From: Bacteroidales bacterium
Lineage (GTDB): Bacteria > Bacteroidota > Bacteroidia > Bacteroidales > VadinHA17
DNA length: 32,802 nucleotides
Reading direction: 5' to 3'
Assembly (NCBI GenBank): GCA_030596125.1
Contig: JAUVKT010000021.1
Location: forward strand, 1 to 32,802
Shown: piece by piece, positions 16,586 to 24,258 of the stretch
How positions within the stretch are numbered: position 1 is the stretch's first letter
Layout of the letters: each line of letters starts with the position of its first letter
Translations under genes and position numbers: made by a program
The notes under the pieces: model-generated
Told to the model about the DNA's origin: nothing
The model's database searches: none
Seen by the model: the letters and a program-made list of their open reading frames with translations, nothing else

Positions 16586-17482
16586 TTAAATTGCTATACC
16601 CGAACCGTTAAGTTTATGCTCCATATAATAAACGTATGCATGCTCCAGATTAGGCTCAATAGGCTTGCTGTTATAACCTGATACATCATTTGCAACGACC
16701 TGGACATCCCATCCCGTTTCACTTGGAATGGATGTGATAATATGGAGGGTGTCTTTGATGCCTTCATATTCAAACTGGGTAAGGCTAAGGTTATAAACGT
16801 GCCCTTCGGCCTCTTTGACCAGCTTATCGGGTGAACCTGAAAATACGAGTTCTCCCTGGTTCAGAAGTGCCATATCATGGCATGTTGAAGATATGTCACT
16901 AACAATATGGGTTGACAGGACAATAATAATGTCATTCTGGCTGAGATCGGACAGGATATTCCTGAACCTTATCCTTTCATCCGGATCAAGACCGGTAGTT
17001 GGTTCATCAACCACGAGGATCCTGGGATCACCAATCAGTGATTGTGCGATACCGAGGCGCCGCTTCATCCCCCCGGAAAGTTTATTTGCTTTCCTGTCAC
17101 GTGCTTCAAGAAGACCAACCTTATCAAGCAGGTCGTCAACTATTGCTAACCTCTCCCTTCGATTTTTGAGACCGGCAAGAGATCCGGCATAATCGAGAAA
17201 CTCCCATGTTTTCAGTCTCGAAAAAAAGCGGAAGTCCTGTGGCAGATATCCAAGGCAGGAGCGAAGCTTTTTCCGGACTTTCTGAATATCCTCACCGTCT
17301 ATTAATACTTTACCCGATGAGGGTTTCATCAGGGCAACCAGGATCTTCATCAGACTTGATTTTCCCGCTCCGTTTGGCCCCAGCAGTCCGAACATTCCGG
17401 GTTCTATATCAAGGTTTATGTCTTTTACGGCATGATTGCCGTTTTTATAAATCAAGTTAAGATCCCTAATCTCTATCTTCAT
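16586..17482 (-). CDS. ABC transporter ATP-binding protein
   Basis: This is a 298-aa NatA/CcmA-type ATPase with Walker A GPNGAGKSS (35-43), signature LSGGMKRR (SGG 136-138), Walker B ILVVDE (D159/E160) and switch region STHIVSDISS. The C-terminal extension ends with a PNLEHAYVYYM motif. It closely parallels the ATPase module at the end of the RND fusion: GMFGLLGPNGAGK, GYLPQ, WEFL, DEPT, GLDP, ERIRFRN and PNLE-AY are shared, so the two are paralogues. It is the first gene of the operon and most likely drives the ABC-2 permease encoded next. No convincing promoter motif was seen in the 260 bp upstream. Confidence 0.93.
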   Translation of the reverse strand: MKIEIRDLNLIYKNGNHAVKDINLDIEPGMFGLLGPNGAGKSSLMKILVALMKPSSGKVLIDGEDIQKVRKKLRSCLGYLPQDFRFFSRLKTWEFLDYAGSLAGLKNRRERLAIVDDLLDKVGLLEARDRKANKLSGGMKRRLGIAQSLIGDPRILVVDEPTTGLDPDERIRFRNILSDLSQNDIIIVLSTHIVSDISSTCHDMALLNQGELVFSGSPDKLVKEAEGHVYNLSLTQFEYEGIKDTLHIITSIPSETGWDVQVVANDVSGYNSKPIEPNLEHAYVYYMEHKLNGSGIAI

Positions 17483-17687
17483 AATGTTATTTTTATATTC
17501 CTTCTTCTCCTCCGGCTGCGTCGGATTTTGAGGCGCGCGGTCGGCAGATGGGAAGGAAATGATAAATTACCTGTTATAATCTATTAGACTCATAAAAGAC
17601 GGAAAATATTTCATTATGTTCCATTATAATCAGCAGTGAGATATTTTTTTGCATTCTTTAACAATTAGTAAAGGAATGACGTAATAA

Positions 17688-17719
17688 TTTCAGCAATGTA
17701 AAAGTAATTCCTAATTTTG
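17688..17719 (+). promoter_or_regulatory. Bacteroidota-type promoter for the HD gene/lpx cluster
   Basis: TAATTTTG at 17712-17719 matches the TAnnTTTG -7 consensus of Bacteroidota. TTTC at 17688-17691 is a 3-of-4 match to the -33 TTTG, with a 20-nt gap. It would give a leader of about 20 nt before the TTG start at 17745. Confidence 0.5.
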
Positions 17720-17744
17720 TGAAACAAAATTTAATTGTTATAGT

Positions 17745-18995
17745 TTGGAGTTAATAAGAAATAAAATAATTAACGACCCGGTACATGGATTTATATCGGT
17801 ACCCGGAGGGTTAATATATAATCTTGTTGAGCATCCTTTCTTTCAGAGACTCCGGTATATAAAGCAGCTTGGTCTGACCGAGTTTGTATATCCGGGTGCA
17901 ACCCATAGTCGCTTTCAGCATAGCCTGGGGGCCCTTCATTTGATGGGGCTTGCAATTCAAACACTTCGACAGAAAAGCATTGATATCAGTTTTGAGGAAG
18001 AGGAAGCTGCTCTTGCCGCAATTTTATTGCACGATATTGGCCATGGACCGTTTTCGCATGCACTTGAGCACATTTTTATTAACGGGGTGGGACATGAAGA
18101 GATATCGTTGCTTATTATGCGCATATTGAATGAAGGGTATAACGGACATCTCGATCTGGCTATTGACATGTTTCTTGGAAATTATAGCAGGCAATTCTTT
18201 CATGACCTGATATCGAGCCAGATTGACATGGACAGATTGGATTATCTGGTAAGGGATAGCTTCTATTCCGGTGTAATAGAGGGCTCAGTTGGGTCAGGTC
18301 GTATAATAAAGATGCTCAATGTTTTTGATAACAGACTGGTTGTTGATATAAAAGGCATCTATTCAATCGAAAATTTTCTGATTGCCCGCAGATTGATGTA
18401 CTGGCAGGTCTATATGCATAAGACGGTTGTGTCGGCTGAGCGTCTGGTTATCAGCATAATTAGCAGAGTAAGAGATCTTATCCGCGAAGGAGTTGATATA
18501 CCGGCAACACCGGTTGTGAAGTATTTCATGGAGAACAATTTCGGGCCTGATGATGTAACCGAAGTTACGCCCCTTTCAAAGAAGATTGCAGAAAGATTTT
18601 TATCCCTGGATGACAATGAGATGCTATCGTCTGTCAGGATGTGGAAGGAACACTCTGACATTGTACTGTCTGATCTTTCGAGAAGGGTTATCGAACGGGA
18701 CCTTCTGGCAATAGAGCTGAATAATGACCCGTTTGACAAGAAAAGAATTGATCAATTATCAATTCTGGCAAAGGATTTGCTGGGAAGTGACTATGGCGCA
18801 ACAGACTATTATCTGTTTACAGGAACTGTTTCAAACAGGGCATACGCACCCTCAGCACCAAGTGTAAAGATTATTGATAAGGAGGGGAACTTAAGAAAGT
18901 TTACTGAGGTGTCAGAATTGTTTGATCATAGATCGTTGTCGCAAAAAATTACAAAATATTTCCTTTGTTATCCGAAGGGAATAAGAAGTGACTAA
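17745..18995 (+). CDS. HD-domain phosphohydrolase (dGTPase/SAMHD1-like)
   Basis: The 416-aa protein has the HD metal-binding signature: H59 in SRFQHS, H96-D97 in LLHDIGHGPFSHALEH, and an Asp at about 161-163 in QIDMDRLDYLVRD. This architecture belongs to the dNTP triphosphohydrolase-like HD family, although the substrate of the Bacteroidota member is not established. It starts at TTG (17745), since no ATG gives the conserved N-terminus NDPVHGFI. It is divergent from the export operon and precedes lpxD, a gene order I recall as usual in Bacteroidota. Its last codons (AGT GAC TAA) are part of a word repeat that fills the gap to lpxD. Confidence 0.85.
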   Translation: MELIRNKIINDPVHGFISVPGGLIYNLVEHPFFQRLRYIKQLGLTEFVYPGATHSRFQHSLGALHLMGLAIQTLRQKSIDISFEEEEAALAAILLHDIGHGPFSHALEHIFINGVGHEEISLLIMRILNEGYNGHLDLAIDMFLGNYSRQFFHDLISSQIDMDRLDYLVRDSFYSGVIEGSVGSGRIIKMLNVFDNRLVVDIKGIYSIENFLIARRLMYWQVYMHKTVVSAERLVISIISRVRDLIREGVDIPATPVVKYFMENNFGPDDVTEVTPLSKKIAERFLSLDDNEMLSSVRMWKEHSDIVLSDLSRRVIERDLLAIELNNDPFDKKRIDQLSILAKDLLGSDYGATDYYLFTGTVSNRAYAPSAPSVKIIDKEGNLRKFTEVSELFDHRSLSQKITKYFLCYPKGIRSD

Positions 18996-19080
18996 AGTGC
19001 CTAAATGAAGAAGTGCCTAAAGTTAAAAGTGAGCTAAAGTGACTAAAGTTGTGAAGAAGTTAAAAGTGCCTAAAGTGATA
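18984..19080 (+). repeat. AAGTGCCTAAA / AAGTGACTAAA word repeat
   Basis: About 97 bp of degenerate 10-11-nt units: AAGTGCCTAAA occurs three times and AAGTGACTAAA twice, with TTAAAAGT and GAAGAAGT variants between. It begins inside the 3' end of the HD gene and supplies that gene's TAA stop. It fills most of the space before lpxD, and no gene or clear promoter is visible in it. Confidence 0.75.
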
Positions 19081-19103
19081 TAATAAGATAATACTAGAAT
19101 ACT

Positions 19104-20144
19104 ATGATGAAGTTTAGTGCAAAAAAAATAGCTGATTATCTTAATGGAGAAGTTGAAGGTGATCATAATATTGAAATTTCAACCATTGCCAGGATAGAAG
19201 AGGGACATCAGGGAGCTCTTTCATTCCTTTCAAATATGAATTATGAGAAGTATATTTATACTACAAAGTCTTCCATAGTACTTGTAAACAAGGATTTTGC
19301 TCCCACCGGGACCATAGAGGCTACATTGATCCGCGTTGATAATGCTTATGAATCATTAGCGGCACTGCTTCAGCTTTATCAGGACTCTATACCCGGGAGA
19401 AAGGGGATCCACCCCTCGGCAGTTATTGAGGATTCGGCAAAGATCGGAAAGGATGTTTATATAGGCGCTATGGCTTATATAGGCGAGAACGTGGTTTTGG
19501 GAGACAGGTGCTCTGTCTATTCACATGTATCCATTGAAAACAGTACAAGGGTAGGCGAAGAATCAGTTTTTTATTCGGGTGTAAAGGTCTATCACGATTG
19601 TCTTATTGGTAAAGGATGTATCATCCATGCCGGTTCGGTAATTGGTAGCGATGGTTTTGGATTCGCTCCCAACCAGGCAAACGATTACAAAAAAATTCCA
19701 CAGGTTGGGAATGTTATACTCGAAGACAGTGTTGAGATTGGAGCCAACAGTGTTGTCGACAGGGCTACAATGGGATCAACCATTATTCGGAAAGGTGTTA
19801 AAATTGACAACCTGGTGCAGATAGGCCATAATGTAGAGATTGGTGAGAATAGTGTGATGGCAGGCCAGAGTGGAGTTGCCGGATCTACAAAGGTGGGGAA
19901 AAATTGCATGTTTGGCGGACAGGTTGGTATTACCGGGCACGTAACTATTGCAGATGGGACAAAAATCGCAGCACAATCAGGAATCAACAGTCATATCAAA
20001 AAGGAAAATGCTACTTTTTATGGCTCTCCTGCACTTGAATACAAACATTTTCAGAAATCATATATAGTATTCAGAAGATTATCTGAATTGAAGGATAAGG
20101 TTGACCTTTTAGTTAAGGAAGTAAAAGAGATCAGGGAGGGTTGA
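19104..20144 (+). CDS. lpxD: UDP-3-O-acylglucosamine N-acyltransferase LpxD
   Basis: The 346-aa protein has the LpxD uridine-binding N-terminal domain (about 1-100, with the ALSFLSN motif) followed by left-handed beta-helix hexapeptide repeats and a C-terminal helix. The catalytic His is H242 in NLVQIGHNVEIG. LpxD transfers a 3-hydroxyacyl chain from ACP to the amino group of UDP-3-O-acylglucosamine, the third step of lipid A synthesis. The length fits the family. It starts at MMKFSAKK; the second Met is equally possible. It lies upstream of lpxC-fabZ and lpxA, which act before it in the same pathway. Confidence 0.96.
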   Translation: MMKFSAKKIADYLNGEVEGDHNIEISTIARIEEGHQGALSFLSNMNYEKYIYTTKSSIVLVNKDFAPTGTIEATLIRVDNAYESLAALLQLYQDSIPGRKGIHPSAVIEDSAKIGKDVYIGAMAYIGENVVLGDRCSVYSHVSIENSTRVGEESVFYSGVKVYHDCLIGKGCIIHAGSVIGSDGFGFAPNQANDYKKIPQVGNVILEDSVEIGANSVVDRATMGSTIIRKGVKIDNLVQIGHNVEIGENSVMAGQSGVAGSTKVGKNCMFGGQVGITGHVTIADGTKIAAQSGINSHIKKENATFYGSPALEYKHFQKSYIVFRRLSELKDKVDLLVKEVKEIREG

Positions 20145-20175
20145 CCTGACCGTTCTATTTTAAAAGCATTGAATT

Positions 20176-20200
20176 AAACCATGTTAGGAAGGTTTTTTTT
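20176..20200 (+). terminator. Possible weak intrinsic terminator after lpxD
   Basis: AAACC (20176-20180) pairs with GGTTT (20191-20195) across a 10-nt loop, and the second arm continues into a run of T up to 20200. The stem is only 5 bp and AT-rich, so termination may be partial or absent. Confidence 0.3.
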
Positions 20201-20264
20201 AGCATGTTCGATTTTTTTTCTTTCTTTGCAACCATAAATCGTAATAAAAAAACTTTTTAGATAA

Positions 20265-21659
20265 ATGAGTATAATGCAACGTACCCTTGAAAGGGAGATC
20301 AGTCTGACGGGAAAAGGATTGCATACAGGTGTAAATGTTACAGTTACCTTTAAACCCGCCCCTGAGAATCACGGATATAAATTTTGCCGGATCGATCTGT
20401 CCGAAAAACCAATTATTTCTGCAATTGCCGATAATGTAACCGATACTTCACGGGGTACAACCCTTGAGGAGAACGGGGCGTCGGTTGCGACAATAGAACA
20501 TATCCTGGCAGCTTTTTTTGGTATGAACCTCGATAATGTTCTGGTTGATATTAACGGACCTGAAGCACCTATTATGGGTGGTAGTTCATGGATGTTTGTA
20601 CAGGCAATCAATAAGGCAGGTATTATTGAGCAGAAGGCAAAGAGAAATTATTATGAAGTTAAGGAGAAGATTGTTTACTCTGATGAAGAGACCGGGGTTG
20701 ATCTGATAATATATCCCGATGATCATTTGAGTATAAACGTGCTTATAGATTATAACTCAAAGATACTTGGAAATCAGTACGCTGTTCTTGATAGTAAAAA
20801 AGACTTTGAGCAAGAGATCAGTAAGAGCAGAACCTTTGTGTTTTTTCATGAACTTGAGCCATTGTTTAATGCCGGTTTGATCAAAGGAGGTGACCTTGAT
20901 AATGCAATAGTAATACTGGAAAAAGAGGTTAATCAGTTGGAGATAGACAGGATTGCCAAATTATTTAACAGGCCAAAAATATCTGCACATAAGGAGGGAA
21001 TTTTAAATAATACTGCTCTCAGGTACCCTAATGAACCTGCACGTCATAAGCTACTTGATCTGTTGGGTGATGTCGCACTGGTTGGGGTACATATTAAGGG
21101 CAAGATTGTTGCAACACGACCCGGCCATTATTCCAATACACGTTTGGCAAAGATTGTGAGACAGGAGATTAAGAAAGCCGGATCGAAGCAGGATATTCCT
21201 GTTTATGACTGTACAAAGGAACCTGCTTATGGTGTAGACAAGGTTCAAAAGATGCTGCCACACAGGTATCCTTTCCTGATGGTTGATAAGATAATTCATG
21301 TTGATGCAACATCAATAATTGGCATTAAAAATGTTACTGTAAATGAGCCGTTTTTTCAGGGGCATTTTCCCCAGGAGCCTGTAATGCCGGGAGTGCTATT
21401 AGTTGAATCCATGGCACAGGTGGGAGGATTGCTGGTTCTGGGTACCGTTGAAGAGCCAGAAAGATATTCAACCTATTTTCTGAAGATAGATAAGGTTAAA
21501 TTCAAGGCCAAAGTCGTACCGGGAGATACCCTGGTTATTAAACTCGAAATGACAGATATTGTTCGCAGAGGCATTGTTTCAATGTATGGAAGAGTGTATG
21601 TTGGAAATACCCTTGTTACTGAAGGCGAGCTTATTGCACAGATAGTAAAAAACAAGTAA
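20265..21659 (+). CDS. lpxC/fabZ: Bifunctional LpxC deacetylase / FabZ dehydratase
   Basis: This 464-aa fusion has LpxC at residues 1 to about 315 and FabZ at about 323-464. LpxC zinc ligands are visible as H79 (TIEHILAA), H261 and D265 (HKLLDLLGD), with the catalytic His H288 in RPGHYSN. FabZ carries LPHRYPFLMVDKI, the catalytic H367 in GHFP and E381 in LLVESMAQ. LpxC performs the committed deacetylation of lipid A synthesis. FabZ dehydrates 3-hydroxyacyl-ACP, the same acyl pool used by LpxA and LpxD. The fusion is well known in Bacteroidota. The start at MSIMQRT was chosen; M4 is an alternative. Its stop lies 1 nt before the lpxA start. Confidence 0.97.
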   Translation: MSIMQRTLEREISLTGKGLHTGVNVTVTFKPAPENHGYKFCRIDLSEKPIISAIADNVTDTSRGTTLEENGASVATIEHILAAFFGMNLDNVLVDINGPEAPIMGGSSWMFVQAINKAGIIEQKAKRNYYEVKEKIVYSDEETGVDLIIYPDDHLSINVLIDYNSKILGNQYAVLDSKKDFEQEISKSRTFVFFHELEPLFNAGLIKGGDLDNAIVILEKEVNQLEIDRIAKLFNRPKISAHKEGILNNTALRYPNEPARHKLLDLLGDVALVGVHIKGKIVATRPGHYSNTRLAKIVRQEIKKAGSKQDIPVYDCTKEPAYGVDKVQKMLPHRYPFLMVDKIIHVDATSIIGIKNVTVNEPFFQGHFPQEPVMPGVLLVESMAQVGGLLVLGTVEEPERYSTYFLKIDKVKFKAKVVPGDTLVIKLEMTDIVRRGIVSMYGRVYVGNTLVTEGELIAQIVKNK

Positions 21660-21660
21660 A

Positions 21661-22440
21661 ATGATTGCTGATCAGGCATATATACATCCCAATGCCAGAC
21701 TGGACAAAAACGTAACTGTTGAACCATTTGCATACATTTCGGGAGATGTTGTTATTGGCGAAGGCTCCTGGATTGGTCCGAACTCTGTAATTATGGATGG
21801 AACACGGATTGGTAAGAACTGTAAGGTTTTTCCCGGAGCAGTTATTTCGGCGATTCCACAGGATCTTAAATTCGGTGGTGAAGAGACAACTACGGAGATT
21901 GGTGATAATACAATTATGCGTGAAGGGGTGACCATAAACAGGGGAACCGTAGCGTTGGGGAAAACAGTGGTTGGGAACAATTGCCTGTTTATGGCTAATT
22001 CGCATATAGCACATGATTGTATAGTTGGTGATAATTGTATTCTTGTTAATAATGTCGGACTTGCAGGAGAGGTAGTGCTTGGTGACTGGGTAATAATTGG
22101 GGGTAATTCTGCAGTTCACCAGTTTACACATATCGGAACACATGCCATGTTAAGTGGAGGAACTTTGCTCAGGCAGGATGCGCCTCCGTTCGTTATGGTA
22201 AAGCATTACCCGGTTAGTTATATGGGCATTAACAGTGTAGGACTCGGACGGCGGGGATTTTCAAAAGGGAAAATTTCAGAAATCCATGAGATCTACAGAG
22301 TGATTTATCAAAATTGTATGAACACAACTCAAGCTCTGGAATACCTAAAAGCTAATTTCGAAGCTACTCCCGAGAGAGATATGATAATCAGGTTTATCGA
22401 ATCATCTGAAAGAGGAATTATCAGGGCAGCGAAGAAATAG
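21661..22440 (+). CDS. lpxA: UDP-N-acetylglucosamine O-acyltransferase LpxA
   Basis: The 259-aa protein is a left-handed beta-helix of hexapeptide repeats with the LpxA active-site segment NSHIAHDCIVG, where H118 corresponds to the catalytic His125 of E. coli. It has the GGNSAVHQFTHIG segment and the usual C-terminal helical domain. It adds a 3-hydroxyacyl chain to the 3-OH of UDP-GlcNAc, the first step of lipid A synthesis. Only 1 nt separates it from lpxC-fabZ, which suggests translational coupling. A GGTTTCAGG-type repeat starts 5 nt after its stop. Confidence 0.97.
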   Translation: MIADQAYIHPNARLDKNVTVEPFAYISGDVVIGEGSWIGPNSVIMDGTRIGKNCKVFPGAVISAIPQDLKFGGEETTTEIGDNTIMREGVTINRGTVALGKTVVGNNCLFMANSHIAHDCIVGDNCILVNNVGLAGEVVLGDWVIIGGNSAVHQFTHIGTHAMLSGGTLLRQDAPPFVMVKHYPVSYMGINSVGLGRRGFSKGKISEIHEIYRVIYQNCMNTTQALEYLKANFEATPERDMIIRFIESSERGIIRAAKK

Positions 22441-22445
22441 AGAAG

Positions 22446-22476
22446 AGGTTTCAGGTTTCGGGTTCCGGGTTTCAGG
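22446..22476 (+). repeat. GGTTTCAGG/GGTTCCGGG word repeat
   Basis: Four imperfect units of the form GGTTTCAGG, GTTTCGGG, GTTCCGGG, GTTTCAGG lie directly after lpxA. The wording matches the reverse complement of the repeat after the export operon (1948-1990), which reads GGTATCAGGTACCGGGTC. Confidence 0.6.
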
Positions 22477-22518
22477 TAAAATGTTAAGTAAGGAGTAGTT
22501 TTTGATTTAAGAATATCC

Positions 22519-22608
22519 ATTAATCCATAAGTGGCCGGACAAGCGAACTCCGATTTTTGGAGTACTTCTAAAATCAAAAATCGCCTGTCCGGCTACCGAC
22601 GGATTAAT
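22519..22608. repeat. 90-bp imperfect palindrome between convergent genes
   Basis: The element is symmetric about GTAC at 22562-22565. Outer arms ATTAATCC (22519-22526) and GGATTAAT (22601-22608) pair perfectly. A 4 x 4 internal loop follows, then 31-nt arms (22531-22561 with 22566-22596) pair with a handful of mismatches. The arm ends GCCGGACA and TGTCCGGC are exact. It lies between the convergent ends of lpxA and the ThiL-like gene, so it could end transcription from both sides, or be a small mobile palindromic element. Confidence 0.75.
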
Positions 22609-22614
22609 CGGTGT

Positions 22615-23616
22615 TCAATATTCCCCATCCCCATCCCATCCCTGTGCTTTTAGTTCAGTCAGGCTGTCGTCTTGCAGCGACAGGTTATAACCTTCGTCTG
22701 CCGGGGAAAAGTGTCCGATTATTGAGATATTATCCAGCTCCTCAATTTTATTATAGTCGTTTACATCCACTGTAAATAGAACTACATAATCGTCACCACC
22801 ATTAAGAGCCGAGATAAGTGGATCAATTCCAAACTCGTCTCCTGCATTGGCGGTTTCCTGAACATAGGGTATTTTGTCGTGGTATATTCTACAACCAAGA
22901 TCATATCTTTTTGAGAGTCCGATCAGATCAGAAGCCAGCCCTTCCTTCAGAACCCTTACCGAGGTGGGTGTAATTCCGGTATTTTTCAGTTTATCAAATA
23001 TATCGATATCGATCTCAGGTTTAAGTTGTTTGCCAATAACATATTCAAATCCTTCCAGTTGTGGCTGGGCACCCTGTGTCTCTTCAAATACTTTTCTCTC
23101 CCTTTCAAGAAGTTGCAGTCCCATATATGCAGCCCCAAGGTCCCCGGCAACGCATAATATGTCTGTTTGGGAGGGGTTTGCGGATGATTTAAGTGCAGTG
23201 TTATAATCCCCGGTAGAAGTTATGGATAGTGTAAGTCCGGTTAATGAACTATCGACATTGATCTCAGCAATTTTCAGGTCATAGTTATTACAGGCAAAAT
23301 CAAACCCTTCAAATATCTCTTCAATATCCTCAACTTTGTACCTGGAGCTTACCCCCAGGTTAATAAACAGGTTTTCGGGTTTACCACCTTTACTATATAT
23401 ACCGGCCAGTGAACTTATTACTGCTTTGTACCCAAGATGTTTCAGCGGAAAATAGACCATGCTGAAATGTATTCCCTCAAGCATGACAGATGTGCTTACA
23501 ATGAGATTGTCTGCTTTCTCATCCGGCACCATATTTTGAGCAAATTTTTCTTTAAGTTTTTCAATCAGAATATATTTTCCGAATGCCTGTTCCTGTTTTT
23601 TATCTTTATCTGGCAT
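22615..23616 (-). CDS. ThiL-like (AIR synthase-related) protein lacking catalytic aspartates
   Basis: The 333-aa protein aligns by eye along its full length to Bacteroidota thiamine-monophosphate kinases: LEGIHF, PLKHLGYKAV, SSLTGL, GDLGAAYMGLQLLERE, QLKPE, PTSVRVL, ALNGGDDY, AQGW. The Mg/ATP-binding acidic motifs are replaced, though. There is no GDDA loop; TTD-LxEG reads STS (D to S43); LSDIYA reads LAGIYS (D to G72); GGDT reads EIN (D to N120); ISDGL reads LKEGL (K224-E225). ThiL normally phosphorylates thiamine phosphate to the diphosphate, which these changes should prevent. It is probably a pseudo-kinase or a paralogue with a new role, and calling it thiL would mislead. Confidence 0.85.
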   Translation of the reverse strand: MPDKDKKQEQAFGKYILIEKLKEKFAQNMVPDEKADNLIVSTSVMLEGIHFSMVYFPLKHLGYKAVISSLAGIYSKGGKPENLFINLGVSSRYKVEDIEEIFEGFDFACNNYDLKIAEINVDSSLTGLTLSITSTGDYNTALKSSANPSQTDILCVAGDLGAAYMGLQLLERERKVFEETQGAQPQLEGFEYVIGKQLKPEIDIDIFDKLKNTGITPTSVRVLKEGLASDLIGLSKRYDLGCRIYHDKIPYVQETANAGDEFGIDPLISALNGGDDYVVLFTVDVNDYNKIEELDNISIIGHFSPADEGYNLSLQDDSLTELKAQGWDGDGEY

Positions 23617-23633
23617 GTTGTTTTGTTTAGCAG

Positions 23634-23641
23634 CAAAGGTA
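23634..23641 (-). promoter_or_regulatory. -7 element for the ThiL-like gene
   Basis: Read on the minus strand, TACCTTTG fits the TAnnTTTG consensus and lies 18 nt upstream of the ATG at 23616. No good -33 TTTG was found at the expected distance, so this is a tentative call. Confidence 0.35.
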
Positions 23642-23670
23642 GATAAATATGTTTATTTGTTGATAGAGTT

Positions 23671-23780
23671 GAAAGACGAACGACAAAGGGCGTAAGGCAT
23701 AGGGCGTACGGACAGAGGTCTAAGCTTAGTGAGGGGGCATTTGACATTTGACATCTGACATTTGACATGAAACGGGGAGT
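23671..23780 (+). repeat. Word-repeat block (CGACAAA, GTAAGGCAT, CATTTGACAT)
   Basis: Consecutive modules are GACGAACGACAAAGG, GGCGTAAGGCATAGGGCGTA, GGTCTAAGCTTAGTGAGGG (23717-23735) and CATTTGACATTTGACAT plus CATTTGACAT (23738-23769). The GGTC(T/G)AAGCTTAGTGAGGG module recurs at 25981. The first two modules recur in the 640-1500 region. No gene is supported in the 239-bp gap. Confidence 0.75.
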
Positions 23781-23796
23781 GGGGGAAATTATTGGC

Positions 23797-23847
23797 CACT
23801 TCAAAAATCGGAGTTGGATATTCATTATTCATTATTCATTATCCAAC
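23797..23847. repeat. Hairpin with three ATTCATT units after the yccF-like gene
   Basis: GTTGGATA (23813-23820) and TATCCAAC (23840-23847) form a perfect 8-bp stem around a loop of three ATTCATT-like heptamers. It starts 9 nt past the stop of the YccF-like gene and could act as its terminator. The left flank CAAAAATCGGAGTT is shared, in reverse complement, with the 90-bp palindrome near 22550, so the two elements are related. Confidence 0.55.
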
Positions 23848-23855
23848 CCCTCCTC

Positions 23856-24230
23856 CTATACCCTCACAATATCTCTTCCAAACGGGGTAAGAGCTATTGC
23901 GGCAAGCTTGAAATGCTGCATACCAAAAGGTATCCCGATTATTGTGATGCATAACAGTAACCCGAATATTACATGTGTAAGGGATATCCAGATGCCGCCA
24001 ACCAGGATCCAGATGATATTCATAATAATATAGAGACCCCCTGATGACTTGGCTCCCGGACGTGTTTCTCTTCCGAATGGCCATAGTGCAAGCATTCCCA
24101 GCTTAAGGGTTTGCATCCCGAAGGGTATTCCTATTATAGTGATAATCAATAATATACTGGCAATAAAATATTCTAAAGCAATTACTATTCCTCCAAAAAG
24201 AAGCCATATAATGTTACCGATTAGTTTCAT
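23856..24230 (-). CDS. YccF-domain inner membrane protein
   Basis: The 124-aa protein consists of two copies of the YccF domain, seen as the repeated phrases NIIWLLFGG...TIIGIPFGMQTLKLGMLALWPFGR and NIIWILVGG...TIIGIPFGMQHFKLAAIALTPFGR. Each copy has hydrophobic helices, giving about four TM segments. The family is widespread but its function is unknown. It follows the MuiA-family gene by 28 nt on the same strand, so they are likely co-transcribed. Confidence 0.9.
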   Translation of the reverse strand: MKLIGNIIWLLFGGIVIALEYFIASILLIITIIGIPFGMQTLKLGMLALWPFGRETRPGAKSSGGLYIIMNIIWILVGGIWISLTHVIFGLLLCITIIGIPFGMQHFKLAAIALTPFGRDIVRV

Positions 24231-24258
24231 AATTGTTATTGATTTATCGGATCAGGAA

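Noticed and set aside
17483-17744. Promoter for the export operon in the divergent gap
   Set aside because: No TAnnTTTG match was found on the minus strand upstream of 17482. The gap holds a GC-rich patch near 17511-17560 and otherwise only AT-rich sequence.
18984-19080. Possible CRISPR array or tRNA-like structure in the AAGTGCCTAAA block
   Set aside because: Units are short, contiguous and degenerate, with no spacers and no cloverleaf.
20221-20262. Possible promoter before lpxC-fabZ with TTTG at 20225-20228
   Set aside because: No TAnnTTTG element is found at the expected distance downstream.
22615-23616. Calling this gene thiL
   Set aside because: The residues needed for thiamine-phosphate kinase activity are substituted at every site inspected.
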